This document shows positions 36,384-45,507 of a stretch of DNA of 64,000 nt, in pieces. Made by a program: the position numbers and the translations under genes. Each line of letters begins with the position of its first letter. The stretch's first letter is position 1. The notes beneath the pieces were generated by a model that made no database searches, was not told where the DNA came from, and saw nothing but the letters and a program-made list of their open reading frames with translations. This stretch comes from Candidatus Nitrospira nitrificans (GTDB taxonomy: Bacteria > Nitrospirota > Nitrospiria > Nitrospirales > Nitrospiraceae): positions 248,001 through 312,000 of the forward strand of contig NZ_CZPZ01000001.1 in NCBI RefSeq assembly GCF_001458775.1, written 5' to 3'.

Positions 36384-37753
36384 CGGGATTTCTCCTGAAC
36401 GGCATTATCCAATACATCGGCTAAGTGTCCGGAGAGAACGGCGTAATTGAACCGTTCCGTATCGGCAGGATCCGGGGGCGCAAGGCTTGTCCGGTCATTC
36501 ATCAGTTCCATCAAGGTTCGTTTGGCCTCGGACACACGGTTTGGACAGCATTGGCCAAGCCGATGTCGATGGACAAGGTTAGCTGTGGCGCCTTCCCCCC
36601 CGAGCACAAACAATGGGCGGCCCGCAGTCACATATTCATAGATCTTGGCCGGCACCTGCAGCGGATAGTCGGGCTGAAGGATCAACAACACATCGGACTT
36701 CGCCATTTCCTTCATGCAGGCCTGATGCGGAATGGAGGGAACTCGCTGCAGTACTCCACGCTCTTCCAACGACTTGGCGAGCTGGTTGCAAATCGGATCG
36801 TCCACATCCCACGCGCCAACGAACCGAAGGGTCAGGCGGGAACGATCCAGTGCGCCCTCGCTCATCAGCGCTTGTACTGCTTGCAACAACGCAAGAGGAT
36901 TCCGATTGCCATACACCGTGCCAAAATGGGAGAACTTCAGCACGCTTGAGGAATTCGCGACGGCATTGTCGATCGCAGGATGGAGTGCCATCTCTTGAGC
37001 ATATCCGTTCGTGATGGCCACGAATTTAGTCTGCCATTGAGGGTATTGTTCGCAAAAACGAATTCTGAGTTCTTCAGTGTTCAGGATCACACGGCTCGCC
37101 GCCTCACAGACTGATTGTTCGAGTCGCGCGGCTCGCCGATGCAAAAGCGCGGACGAGAAAAACTCATGCCCGCCAACCCAAGGATCTCGAAAATCAGCCA
37201 CGAAAGGCACCTCCCATTGCTGCGCAAGCCGCTTCCCCACCAGCAGGCTTGTCCAGGGACCTCCGGTTGCCCAGACAATGTCCGGACGTTTGGCGTCACT
37301 TTGTGCTGCCATTGCCCGTACAGCCGGTCCATACCAGCTGCTCTGGGGGTCGGGGAAATTCAACCAGGCATCAAACACAAAACGCCGCGCCCTGGCGAAC
37401 GCCGACTCCCGCTGGTCTGCACCGTCATTCAAATCGGCACGACCCGGCCTGGCAGCTTGAGACAAAAACGTCCTGGTCTTGCAATTGACCATCCGTTTGA
37501 GCCGATCCCGATAGGTCAGCAGACGCCCAAGGAGGTTGCCGTGTTGCACTCGAATGACATCGGTCTCAGCTGGAACCCGCTGAAGCAGATCGGCATCCGA
37601 GGCTTGAGGCGGAAGCGCCGACGCATGATCCGTTGCCAACACGCTCGGCATCCAGCCATACGACGGAAGATGCCGGCAGAAATTGAGCGGTCTCATCGCT
37701 CCGGTTGCGGCGATGGGAGGGAAGTAATACGCAATCATGAAAACCTTTCTCAT
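36380..37753 (-). CDS. Glycosyltransferase family 4
   Basis: The 457-residue protein begins MRKVFMIAYYFPPIAATGAMRP-like, the hallmark of a GT4 subgroup common in Nitrospira and exosortase loci. Other marks are WATGGPWTSLLVGKRLAQQW, PFVADFRDPWVGG and the C-terminal donor motif VPAKIYEYVTAGRPLFVLGG. It is longer than the usual 380 residues because of an insertion around 75-125. It acts in the cytoplasm on lipid-linked glycan. Its end overlaps the FemAB start by ATGA. Upstream lies a broken zone, so it may begin a separate transcript or have lost its original neighbour. Confidence 0.8.
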   Translation of the reverse strand: MRKVFMIAYYFPPIAATGAMRPLNFCRHLPSYGWMPSVLATDHASALPPQASDADLLQRVPAETDVIRVQHGNLLGRLLTYRDRLKRMVNCKTRTFLSQAARPGRADLNDGADQRESAFARARRFVFDAWLNFPDPQSSWYGPAVRAMAAQSDAKRPDIVWATGGPWTSLLVGKRLAQQWEVPFVADFRDPWVGGHEFFSSALLHRRAARLEQSVCEAASRVILNTEELRIRFCEQYPQWQTKFVAITNGYAQEMALHPAIDNAVANSSSVLKFSHFGTVYGNRNPLALLQAVQALMSEGALDRSRLTLRFVGAWDVDDPICNQLAKSLEERGVLQRVPSIPHQACMKEMAKSDVLLILQPDYPLQVPAKIYEYVTAGRPLFVLGGEGATANLVHRHRLGQCCPNRVSEAKRTLMELMNDRTSLAPPDPADTERFNYAVLSGHLADVLDNAVQEKSR

Positions 37754-37837
37754 GTTTCAACCTTCTCACGTCTTCTCCCGGATGACGACGGATGCCATGG
37801 AGAAATTATCCACGACATGTGATCTGGAAAAGTCCTC

Positions 37838-38041
37838 TTAGGATTTCTGGAATATCCATAAGCGCCGCGAGGCCTCAAGCGAATCGATCCTGACATCGTT
37901 CACGGAGAATACTTTCTCGGGATCAACACCTTCGGCTTGCAGATTCACCATGCCGGTTTCTTCCGTCACAAACAGATAGTCGAAGATTAAAGACTTAACC
38001 AGGCCCGTTCTTTGTAGCCCACGAATGTTCCCAGCATGCAC
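37838..38041 (-). pseudogene. UDP-N-acetylglucosamine 2-epimerase (WecB) remnant
   Basis: A 67-codon reading contains IFDYLFVTEETGMVNLQAEG followed by VDPEKVFSVNDVRIDSLEAS, the central segment of WecB-type epimerases (IADYLFVTEESG ... KIFFVGNVMIDTL). Both the nucleotide-binding N-terminus and the C-terminal half are missing, so it is a dead fragment. The 230 bases between this and the fatty-acid hydroxylase gene (38042-38268) show no readable gene, only broken protein-like words. The ancestral locus probably carried a full epimerase that supplied UDP-ManNAc. Confidence 0.75.
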
Positions 38042-38268
38042 GGTGAAAGATGAAGTAGGACCAGGCCTGCGGCATGCTCCCTGGATCCGTCGATACGGAT
38101 TCCCGCCACAGAAACATCCACATGCAAGCTGCCAAGGCAGGCCCTGTGCGCCGATGATAATTACCGTTACTTGTGAACCATTATCGGATAGTCACGCGAG
38201 GGTCGATGAACAGTACGTGAAGGCGACGTCCTTCGGCAGGAAGGAACTCACCCCATTGGCCGGCCTTC

Positions 38269-39337
38269 TCAATCACGCTTGGCTGACACCCCGCCGATCG
38301 TGACCGCCCTGGCTTCCCGCTTCCCTAAGATATATCTCGCCGCCTTCACAACGGGAAGAACATAGAGTTTCGACACCGTGGAAAAGTCTTCGGAATTGGC
38401 ATTGACGATTCCGAGCTGAAGTGATTCCTTTTCACGCGGGATGTAGAGCGTCCCGAATAAGGCATCCCATATGGAAAATACAAAGCCGAAGTTTTTGTCC
38501 CAATGCTTCGGGGCCTTGCTGTGGTGAATCTGATGCTGGGCCGGGCTCTGGAATACCCAGCTGACTATGGGGCCATAAGAAAGCCAGATGTGAGAGTGCC
38601 GCAAATGATGTCCTGCCATGTAAAAAAAGAACGTAAATGCATTCAATCCGAGTATCGTGAGCTCCCCCACCGGCTCGCCGCTCGTTGTCGTATAGGTTAC
38701 GGCAACCAACGCCGTAATTATGGATATGACGACGCTTGCCATCAACGCATCGATTGGATGCCCTCGATAAACCGTCACCGGCGTCAAGACCTCGGCCGAA
38801 TGGTGAATCTGGTGAAATATCCAAAACAGCGGAATCTTATGGGCGAGGTAGTGCCCAAAGAACACTCCAAAGTCCCCCCACAAGCAGGGCCACGAATGCA
38901 ACCATGACCGGGTCAGTCTGGATCGGCGATACAAATCCCAACCACGTCGATTGGCTGACATAGAAGGCTGCCTTATAAGACAACAGGGTCATCCCGGAGA
39001 ACATGGGTCCATAGGTCAGGGATTTGATGGTCATATCGATCGCTACAAACTTGTAGTCGACGATTGCAGACGGATGCCACCATACTTCACGGGGAAATAT
39101 GAATCTCGCCAACGAAACACCGTCACCGAGTGTTCTCTTACGCTTTTCGAAGGCATAGACTCCCATGCCGACAAGGAAGCTTGCTCCGAAATATATCCAA
39201 TTAAATTTGCTTTCCAATTGAAAGAACATCCGAATTCCAAGCGTAGCGGCATTCACGAACGCATCCCATGATTGGTACGGCTCACTCATGTATTCAATGA
39301 CTTTCCCGACAAGCCACGCAATGCCGTCAGTGATCAT
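38269..39337 (-). pseudogene. Sterol desaturase/fatty-acid hydroxylase family protein, frameshifted
   Basis: Two overlapping frames join into one protein of about 355 residues. The first (from ATG 39337) gives the membrane N-terminus (FGASFLVGMGVYAFEKRKR; WLGFVSPIQTDPVMVAF). The second supplies the di-iron histidine clusters: GHYLAHKIPLFWIFHQIHHS, GHHLRHSH and QHQIHHSKAP. The frame changes near 38875, at a run of six G on the coding strand (GTGGGGGGAC), so one base gained or lost, or a sequence error, explains it. Family members insert oxygen into lipids or sterols. In a polysaccharide locus it could modify a lipid carrier or acyl substituent. Functional only if the frameshift is an artefact or bypassed. 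Confidence 0.8.
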
Positions 39338-39401
39338 GTTGACCTATGCCTTTTCAGCTGGTACGTAATCGGAAATGTTGGATCACCAAAACCTCAGTAC
39401 A

Positions 39402-41252
39402 CTACGAATGCTCCGTTGAGAACCGTGCAGCATACTGTATCCCACCCCATACATGATTCTTGAAATGATGATCGGCCCAGCTCTCAGGGCTGGCCCCTCC
39501 TGCCGTATACCAGGATCGTCCGCCGTCATACTCGTGATACCAGGCGACCGGGTGATCTCCTCTCATATTTCCACCTTCATATGTGCTCTCATCGAGCGTG
39601 AGAAGAACTGTCACTCCGTTCTCGCGAGGATTTGGAGAGAAATCGTACCACTCATCAAGACGCTCCCAAGCCTTCGGCAGTTCCTTCGTTGAAACATGGG
39701 CACTCTCTTCAACCTGGACAACTCCTCTCACAGTGGCCGAATGACTCCCGCCATACCGGGCGCCAAGCAATTTCCCATACCAAGACCAATTTGATTCCGT
39801 ATCCGCGGCTGAGTGGATGCCGACGAATCCACCACCCGCTTTGATGTACCGTTCAAATGCAGCTCGCTGATCGGGGTTTAGAATTTCTCCTTGGGTCGAT
39901 AAAAAGATCACGGCTTTATATCGAGCCAATACGGCATCCTCAAGCATATGGGCATCGCTGGTATCATCGACCTCAATCCCCTTCTTCCGCGCCATCTCCC
40001 TGATGACCCTGATCGCATCCGGAATGCTTTCATGAAACGCGATATCCGTTTTCCAAAACACCAGCAGCCGGGACGCTGCCGAGCGAGGCTGGCCCAATGT
40101 GGTTAACCCATTTTCCCATACCTCGACATTGCCCTGGTCGAAGGTAACGGTCCCAGCGATATCTTGATCCCCATCGCCGTCAAGATCACCAACAACGACA
40201 TTGTGAAGAAAGGGAATGCCTACCACTTGCCGGCCCCACGGCCTTCTCTGGTCTTTTTGATGGTACACCAGCAATCTGCCGCCTCCCCTAAACTCAGAGG
40301 TCACAATATCGAGCAGATTGTCGCCGTCCATATCCACCAATTGAAGAGCATGGGCTGAATCGACGGGCCCCTCGTCCACGACATGTTCTTCCCAATGACC
40401 CGATCCGTCTCCGGAGTTCTTAAACCACGAGATCTTTCCGGCTTTTTCTGAAACGGACATCACAATATCCGGTCTCCCGTCGCCGTCTATATCTCCGGTA
40501 TCGATAGCGGCATACTCGTTCCAGGTTCCGAACAAGTGTGTTTTCCATTCCTTCGTCAGCACGTTTCCATGGGGATTTTCCAACCAGACACCCGGCGCAA
40601 TGATGTCCGGAAAGGTATCTCCGTTGAGATCTTTCACCGCGAGTCCATTGCGCCCGGCTCCGGGTTCCAGCGTCTTCATAGACCAAAATCCGGACGGGTC
40701 GTGGATCAGCAGAGTCACCAGAGAGTTCGATTCGCCGCGCATGATGATGTCGAGGTTGCCGTCCTTATTGAAGTCAGCCAGCACAATATTATGATTCGTC
40801 GCTGCTGCACCAATCGAATGAAGAGGCCATAACGCCGCGACGTTTCCCTTTGGACGAGGATTTTCCAGCCAGACATCTCCAATCACGATATCGACGTCTC
40901 CATCATTGTCGATGTCGCCGAGAGCGATTCCACTCTGAGTAGAGTATGAGTCGCGTGAACTAATGATCGCCTTGTCCGGTCCTCCACTCTTGTACATGAC
41001 CAATGGGCCATGACTTCCGGCCACAATGAAATCGCCGATGCCATCTCCGTCGAAATCACCGACGGCCTTCGCCCAGGGATTAGTCGGACTTTGCCGGTCA
41101 ATGACGTGCTGACTAACGGGATATCGATAATTGATCAGATCGACCTTCTTGGAGCTGTCTATCTTGTTTTTCACCACCGGATACAGCTTGAAAGCCAGCA
41201 GTCCGACTGTGATACAAAGTCCAACCATCAACCCTGTTCTAGCGATCCCCAT
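39402..41252 (-). CDS. Membrane-anchored FG-GAP/VCBS propeller with C-terminal ThuA-like domain
   Basis: ATG 41252 has GAGGAA 7-8 nt upstream and gives 616 residues. A membrane anchor (TGLMVGLCITVGLLAFKLY) is followed by about six to seven FG-GAP repeats, seen as calcium-binding loops GDFDGDGIGDF, GDIDNDGDVDI, ADFNKDGNLDI, KDLNGDTFPDI, GDIDGDGRPDI, VDMDGDNLLDI and GDLDGDGDQDI. Residues from about 390 form a ThuA-like (class I amidotransferase-like) domain: LLVFWKTDIAFHESIPDAI, GGGFVGIHSAADT, HPVAWYHEYDGGRSWYTAGG. ThuA domains occur in sugar metabolism and glycoside-active proteins. It is predicted to sit outside the inner membrane and bind or process the polymer. Confidence 0.8.
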   Translation of the reverse strand: MGIARTGLMVGLCITVGLLAFKLYPVVKNKIDSSKKVDLINYRYPVSQHVIDRQSPTNPWAKAVGDFDGDGIGDFIVAGSHGPLVMYKSGGPDKAIISSRDSYSTQSGIALGDIDNDGDVDIVIGDVWLENPRPKGNVAALWPLHSIGAAATNHNIVLADFNKDGNLDIIMRGESNSLVTLLIHDPSGFWSMKTLEPGAGRNGLAVKDLNGDTFPDIIAPGVWLENPHGNVLTKEWKTHLFGTWNEYAAIDTGDIDGDGRPDIVMSVSEKAGKISWFKNSGDGSGHWEEHVVDEGPVDSAHALQLVDMDGDNLLDIVTSEFRGGGRLLVYHQKDQRRPWGRQVVGIPFLHNVVVGDLDGDGDQDIAGTVTFDQGNVEVWENGLTTLGQPRSAASRLLVFWKTDIAFHESIPDAIRVIREMARKKGIEVDDTSDAHMLEDAVLARYKAVIFLSTQGEILNPDQRAAFERYIKAGGGFVGIHSAADTESNWSWYGKLLGARYGGSHSATVRGVVQVEESAHVSTKELPKAWERLDEWYDFSPNPRENGVTVLLTLDESTYEGGNMRGDHPVAWYHEYDGGRSWYTAGGASPESWADHHFKNHVWGGIQYAARFSTEHS

Positions 41253-41311
41253 CTGATTATTCCTCGTAGTTCCATGCGCCATGATTGTGACAAGTCGGCC
41301 GATCATTCAGG

Positions 41312-42838
41312 TTAAAAAAACCGCGCATCAGCCAGAAAGCATTCCGGCGTACCTGCTCTCCGCATCCTCATCGTCTGCGCCCAATACTTGACGCGCCACG
41401 GCACATATCGTGCCGCAGTCACGATCGCATCGTTGAGCCAATGCTGGTTAATGGGCACTGATAATATCGTTGGCCCTGCAGCAAGTTCGGCGATTCGCCG
41501 CAAGAGAATGTGCGGGGGCTTTCTATATTCCACGTCAACACCCAGCGCGAGCTCCATCAGCTTTCGGCAGTTATAGGGAGAACTGGTGTCACAGCCAACG
41601 GCGTCAAACCCCGTTGCGCCAAGAGACACCCAATTACCTTGGCGATGCTCCCAATAGATGAGGTCGAGTAGAGAAACATTGAGATTCATAGGCGCTCCAG
41701 CAAGCCATTCTGCAAACGCTTGTAAGGCTACGGCATTCGCTTGATAGCCCGTGACGCAGGCAAGAAGCGGTGGATCAATAACCGCGGGCAGTTTTCCCTC
41801 CCGGTAGTAAAAGGTCCTTGTCACTTCTCCCATTGCTCCGATCAAAAGATAATAATTGGGGAAATGTTGCCCGTACGTAGGAATATGGTTGGCACCTTGA
41901 TCCCAATACATCTCGGCCGTGTTTCGGAGGAAGGTGCGCCAGAATCGTTCATCAAATGGGAGGGATCGAAGGTAGGAGACCTCCAATCCGTATTTCCTGG
42001 CAACCTGCTTGGAGAGTAGCTTGTCGTAATACAGGGTATTGGGCGCATCGATTAAGTAGAGCGGGAGTTTTCCACGGAGTTCTTTCGCGCAGGCAAACGA
42101 CACGCGGCTTTCGTATCCCCCGGTCAGCGGAAGAGCGACATTACCTCTTGTCGCAACAGCAGCGATCAGTCCATGAATGATATCAGCCATCTCTGCGGCC
42201 GCATCATCCAGTGTTTTTGGCACCACATCCCCGGACGGCCAAAAGCGATGGACGGTCCGGCGGCCAAGATCCAAATAATGGTTGGGAAGGAGCTGGCGGA
42301 CATGGAGATACGGGGTCACCTCACACACCCATGAGTTTTGATAGTGCGACTTCTTAAATTGCAGCACTATCTTCTCATCAGCGACAATTCCAAGGCTGTC
42401 CTCAAATAAGCTCGGTTCTGAAGCGATCCAAATTTCTCTTGAGCCAGGCTCCCCATACCAGAACGTGGACTTATGCCCGCCTGCGTCGTGATAGACACGC
42501 CTTTCACCGCTGAGTTCGACAAAGACGACCCAGCGGCCGCCAACTATCGACAGGGCCCTTTCCAGAGCCGCAAAATCTTTCCCGGCGGCAAGCAGATTAT
42601 TTATGATCTGGCCGTTTGTGTACTCACAATGCAGAGGGTCCAGAATGTGCCCGAGACAAACGATGCGCCCCTGCTGATTCGAGGCCTCTGTAACTTCAAG
42701 CTCGAGATGACAACCGATGATACAGGCATTAGAAAACCGTATTTGCCGCCACATCGCAAACTGTCGCGGCAACGACGGACCGGCAATGTATTGGCGGCGA
42801 TACAACAACTGAGAATCAAACATTGAATGGTCGGGCAT
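41312..42838 (-). CDS. Asparagine synthetase homologue with degenerate sites
   Basis: The 508-residue protein aligns in outline with asparagine synthetase B: an N-terminal glutaminase-like fold (VGGRWVVFVELSGERRVYHD; EIWIASEPSLF) and a C-terminal PP-loop ATPase-like fold. However, it starts MPDHSMF, with no Cys2 nucleophile, and the PP-loop reads LPLTGGYESR (239-245) where the family has SGGXDS. Gln hydrolysis is therefore unlikely, though ATP binding at the altered loop is possible. Similar homologues occur in exopolysaccharide loci with unknown reactions. It stands alone between a hairpin and the FG-GAP/ThuA gene. A second, intact asnB-type gene is at 16223-18112. Confidence 0.75.
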   Translation of the reverse strand: MPDHSMFDSQLLYRRQYIAGPSLPRQFAMWRQIRFSNACIIGCHLELEVTEASNQQGRIVCLGHILDPLHCEYTNGQIINNLLAAGKDFAALERALSIVGGRWVVFVELSGERRVYHDAGGHKSTFWYGEPGSREIWIASEPSLFEDSLGIVADEKIVLQFKKSHYQNSWVCEVTPYLHVRQLLPNHYLDLGRRTVHRFWPSGDVVPKTLDDAAAEMADIIHGLIAAVATRGNVALPLTGGYESRVSFACAKELRGKLPLYLIDAPNTLYYDKLLSKQVARKYGLEVSYLRSLPFDERFWRTFLRNTAEMYWDQGANHIPTYGQHFPNYYLLIGAMGEVTRTFYYREGKLPAVIDPPLLACVTGYQANAVALQAFAEWLAGAPMNLNVSLLDLIYWEHRQGNWVSLGATGFDAVGCDTSSPYNCRKLMELALGVDVEYRKPPHILLRRIAELAAGPTILSVPINQHWLNDAIVTAARYVPWRVKYWAQTMRMRRAGTPECFLADARFF

Positions 42839-42948
42839 GGAAAAACTTTGTTCAAGATATCAAAACAGAGTATCAGTCATTGCGCACATCAGTTATCTAC
42901 TCCCACGCACCGCTCCGCCAACAGCATCGACAACAAGCAGAAACAGCA

Positions 42949-42968
42949 CTCTCGCCTGCATGCGAGAG
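42949..42968 (-). terminator. Hairpin between Wzx and asparagine-synthetase-like genes
   Basis: CTCTCGC (42949-42955) pairs with GCGAGAG (42962-42968) across a 6-base loop, in the 172-base gap after the flippase stop. On the minus strand it is followed by TGCTGTTTCTGCTT, a poor U-tract. It could be a terminator, an attenuator for the antiterminator to override, or an mRNA end protector. Confidence 0.4.
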
Positions 42969-43010
42969 CTCTCTTGCAACACGGAAGACTGCGCCTGCAA
43001 GCTCACGGAA

Positions 43011-44513
43011 CTATTCCTTTCTGTTTTCCCGAATAAACTGCAAGAGCAGTACTAGCCGGCGGCGGTGAAATAATTGCACTGACATGAGATACGCGGCGCC
43101 ACCAACCAGAATCTCTATACCCAAGTGGATCATCAGCGGCCAATCAGCAGGGATTGCATGCTGAATTCCGAGGATGCAGGCTGCCATGAGAACAATGCTG
43201 GAGAGCGCCGGCCATAGCGCGCGAAGATAGCCCCACAGTGATAGCTGAGTCGCACACAGCACATACCGATAGGGTTGAATAAATGCGAGCGGCTGCACGA
43301 GAACCCAGGCCCAGGCTAATCCGATAACCCCCCAGTGGCTCCCGATCCAGAACCCCACAGGATAGGTTGCAACACAGTACAGCCCGTTCAACATCGCCAT
43401 CCTTGAGTTCCCTGTGACATACAAGAGAGGCGCGATTAATCCGAAAATCGACCGCACCCCTGCCCAGCACGCCAGGATTTCCAATGGAGCGATCACTCCG
43501 CTCCATTTATCTCCCAGCACGACCAGAATAAAATCATGGGCGATAAGGGACATTCCCACTCCCATGGGCCACACGATTAATGCGAGTGCTTCCGTCAGCA
43601 ACAGCAAATAGCGCCGCATTGCTCCGACATCGTGTTGCACCGTCGAATAGAACGCCGGCATGACGCGACTTAATAGTGCCGTCACCTTGTCCTGCGGCAC
43701 ATTGGCTAATGTGCCTGCAAATGAATAGGTACCGACAAGCGCTTGCCCCAACACCCGCCCGGCAATGAAGATGTCGGAGTTGCTGGACACGTACCAGGAA
43801 ATACGGCTTATCAATACGTGAGAACTGAATCGAATAGCCTCCTTGAGGGACTGCCACGACGGCTTAGCGTACGTGAGGGGATGACTCAGGCAAATGACAC
43901 TTGTTGCGCCAACTTGACCAGCCAGGCCGCCTAATACCAACGCCCAGTATCCGGCCCCACTCCAAGCAAGCAGGACCGTGGTCAGCATGGCCAGCAGTGA
44001 TTGTCCCCCCTCTAGAAATGCCAAAAGCTTGAAGCGTAATTCTTTCTCGAGTAACGCACTCGGAACCGATCGCATGGAGAGAACAACTAACCCAGCTCCC
44101 ATGGCTATCATAATGGGTGTTACTTCTGGAGCATCAAAGAATCGTCCTACTGGAATCGCTATGGCACAGGACAAGAGAAAACCGCCCACGCCGAACAAAC
44201 TGGCAAGGCTATGAATCTGTGATATGTGCTCCTTCGTAAGGTGCCGCAACGCCACCACCGCCGCACCCAATCCGAACTCGTTCAAGAGGGTAATGAGACC
44301 CAACACTGCCGTAGCCATGGCCACCACACCATAGTCTTCAGGAACCAAGAGACGCGCCACGACAATAGTGGAGAGCCAGGAGAGGATTTGACTCAGCCAC
44401 TTCACCGCGCCAGTCCAGGCCAGCCCGCGAACTAATACGCGATCAAGCGACGACCCCACGGCAGTCGTGGATGGCGATTCGGAGGTGGAGGCGGATACGA
44501 TCGGTTGCATCAT
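43011..44513 (-). CDS. wzx: Wzx-like oligosaccharide flippase (polysaccharide biosynthesis protein)
   Basis: The 500-residue protein has 12-14 predicted membrane spans and the MOP-superfamily pattern of polysaccharide flippases: RGLAWTGAVKWLSQILSWLS, VARLLVPEDYGVVAMATAVL, LNEFGLGAAVVAL and VGTYSFAGTLANVPQDKV. This subtype (lipopolysaccharide biosynthesis protein, MviN/WzxC-like) is typical of Wzx/Wzy pathways. It should turn undecaprenyl-diphosphate-linked repeat units to the periplasm, where the Wzy-like protein at 14.7 kb polymerises them. It lies 67 bases after a GT2 gene. Confidence 0.85.
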   Translation of the reverse strand: MMQPIVSASTSESPSTTAVGSSLDRVLVRGLAWTGAVKWLSQILSWLSTIVVARLLVPEDYGVVAMATAVLGLITLLNEFGLGAAVVALRHLTKEHISQIHSLASLFGVGGFLLSCAIAIPVGRFFDAPEVTPIMIAMGAGLVVLSMRSVPSALLEKELRFKLLAFLEGGQSLLAMLTTVLLAWSGAGYWALVLGGLAGQVGATSVICLSHPLTYAKPSWQSLKEAIRFSSHVLISRISWYVSSNSDIFIAGRVLGQALVGTYSFAGTLANVPQDKVTALLSRVMPAFYSTVQHDVGAMRRYLLLLTEALALIVWPMGVGMSLIAHDFILVVLGDKWSGVIAPLEILACWAGVRSIFGLIAPLLYVTGNSRMAMLNGLYCVATYPVGFWIGSHWGVIGLAWAWVLVQPLAFIQPYRYVLCATQLSLWGYLRALWPALSSIVLMAACILGIQHAIPADWPLMIHLGIEILVGGAAYLMSVQLFHRRRLVLLLQFIRENRKE

Positions 44514-44580
44514 TTCCTGAAGATATGGTGAATGAAGTGCTCAGACGGAACGAGATAGGCCTATGCGTAAGATCGACTCA

Positions 44581-45480
44581 TTATCGAGCGGCCCCGCGCC
44601 CTCGGGGATTCATCAAGAGAACCACTTCCTGCACGTATTGGTCGCGCGCCGCAATCATCTCTCGCATCAGGAACAGAAGCAGCCTGGCGCGCTCTCGCAC
44701 AGTAAGCGGGGCATGCAGCAGTGCCTGCATGCCTTCAAACAGGTGCCGCCACAAACGTGCAAAGGTTTTTTTGCGTACGATCTTCGGATCCATGAATGCC
44801 TGTATGCCCTCCAGCGATTGTATGCTGCTGGACGCCCCTGGATGCATCCGTCGGAAAAACAACCGCTGGTCGATTTCGTGAAACTGCCCGAACAGTGCCA
44901 GTTCCGTCACGAACACGACATCGGCGCCGGGGAAGCTCCTAATCAGGCGCGTCTGCCGGAGCACGCTGGTCCTCATTAATCCATAAATGACATTCGTCAA
45001 GCCGATCTGTTTGACTGCGGCTTTATATCGCTCTACCGGACTGGCTTGCCTGAGGTCGAGGTTGTCTTCATACGGCTGAATGACATGCCCCTGCGCATCG
45101 ATGAGCGTCGTCTTCGGATAGCACAGGACGGCTTCAGGATGTTGATCGAGCACCTGGACGCAGCATGCGAGGGATTCGGGAGCGAATAGGTCGTCAGCAG
45201 GAGCCCACCGAAAATACCGTCCCCGCGCGAGATCGAGAACGTGCTTGTAATTCCATGCCGCACCCCGGTTGCATTCGCTCCGAACGACTCGGATGCGATC
45301 GTCTCGCCGGGCGTACGATTCGGCGATTGCGATCGATCCATCGACAGACGCATTATCGGAAATAATCAATTCAAAATCGGTACACGTCTGGTTCAGAATG
45401 GAATCCAAAGTCTGAGAAAGAAAGCCCTCGCCGTTGTAAACCGGCAATCCAATACTGACAAGAGGCACACATTCGGTCAT
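44581..45480 (-). CDS. Glycosyltransferase family 2
   Basis: A 299-residue soluble GT-A enzyme: LVSIGLPVYNGEGFLSQTLD, FELIISDNASVDGSIAIAES, and YFRWAPADDLFAPESLACC with the acidic motif. The Trp-Ala-Pro-Ala-Asp-Asp context is typical of rhamnosyl- and related transferases in O-antigen loci. It acts on lipid-linked oligosaccharide in the cytoplasm. It is 27 bases downstream of the PIG-L deacetylase gene and likely in the same operon. Donor sugar unknown. Confidence 0.85.
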   Translation of the reverse strand: MTECVPLVSIGLPVYNGEGFLSQTLDSILNQTCTDFELIISDNASVDGSIAIAESYARRDDRIRVVRSECNRGAAWNYKHVLDLARGRYFRWAPADDLFAPESLACCVQVLDQHPEAVLCYPKTTLIDAQGHVIQPYEDNLDLRQASPVERYKAAVKQIGLTNVIYGLMRTSVLRQTRLIRSFPGADVVFVTELALFGQFHEIDQRLFFRRMHPGASSSIQSLEGIQAFMDPKIVRKKTFARLWRHLFEGMQALLHAPLTVRERARLLLFLMREMIAARDQYVQEVVLLMNPRGRGAAR

Positions 45481-45507
45481 GCTGCAAGGTTCCTCGGCGT
45501 CACTCCA

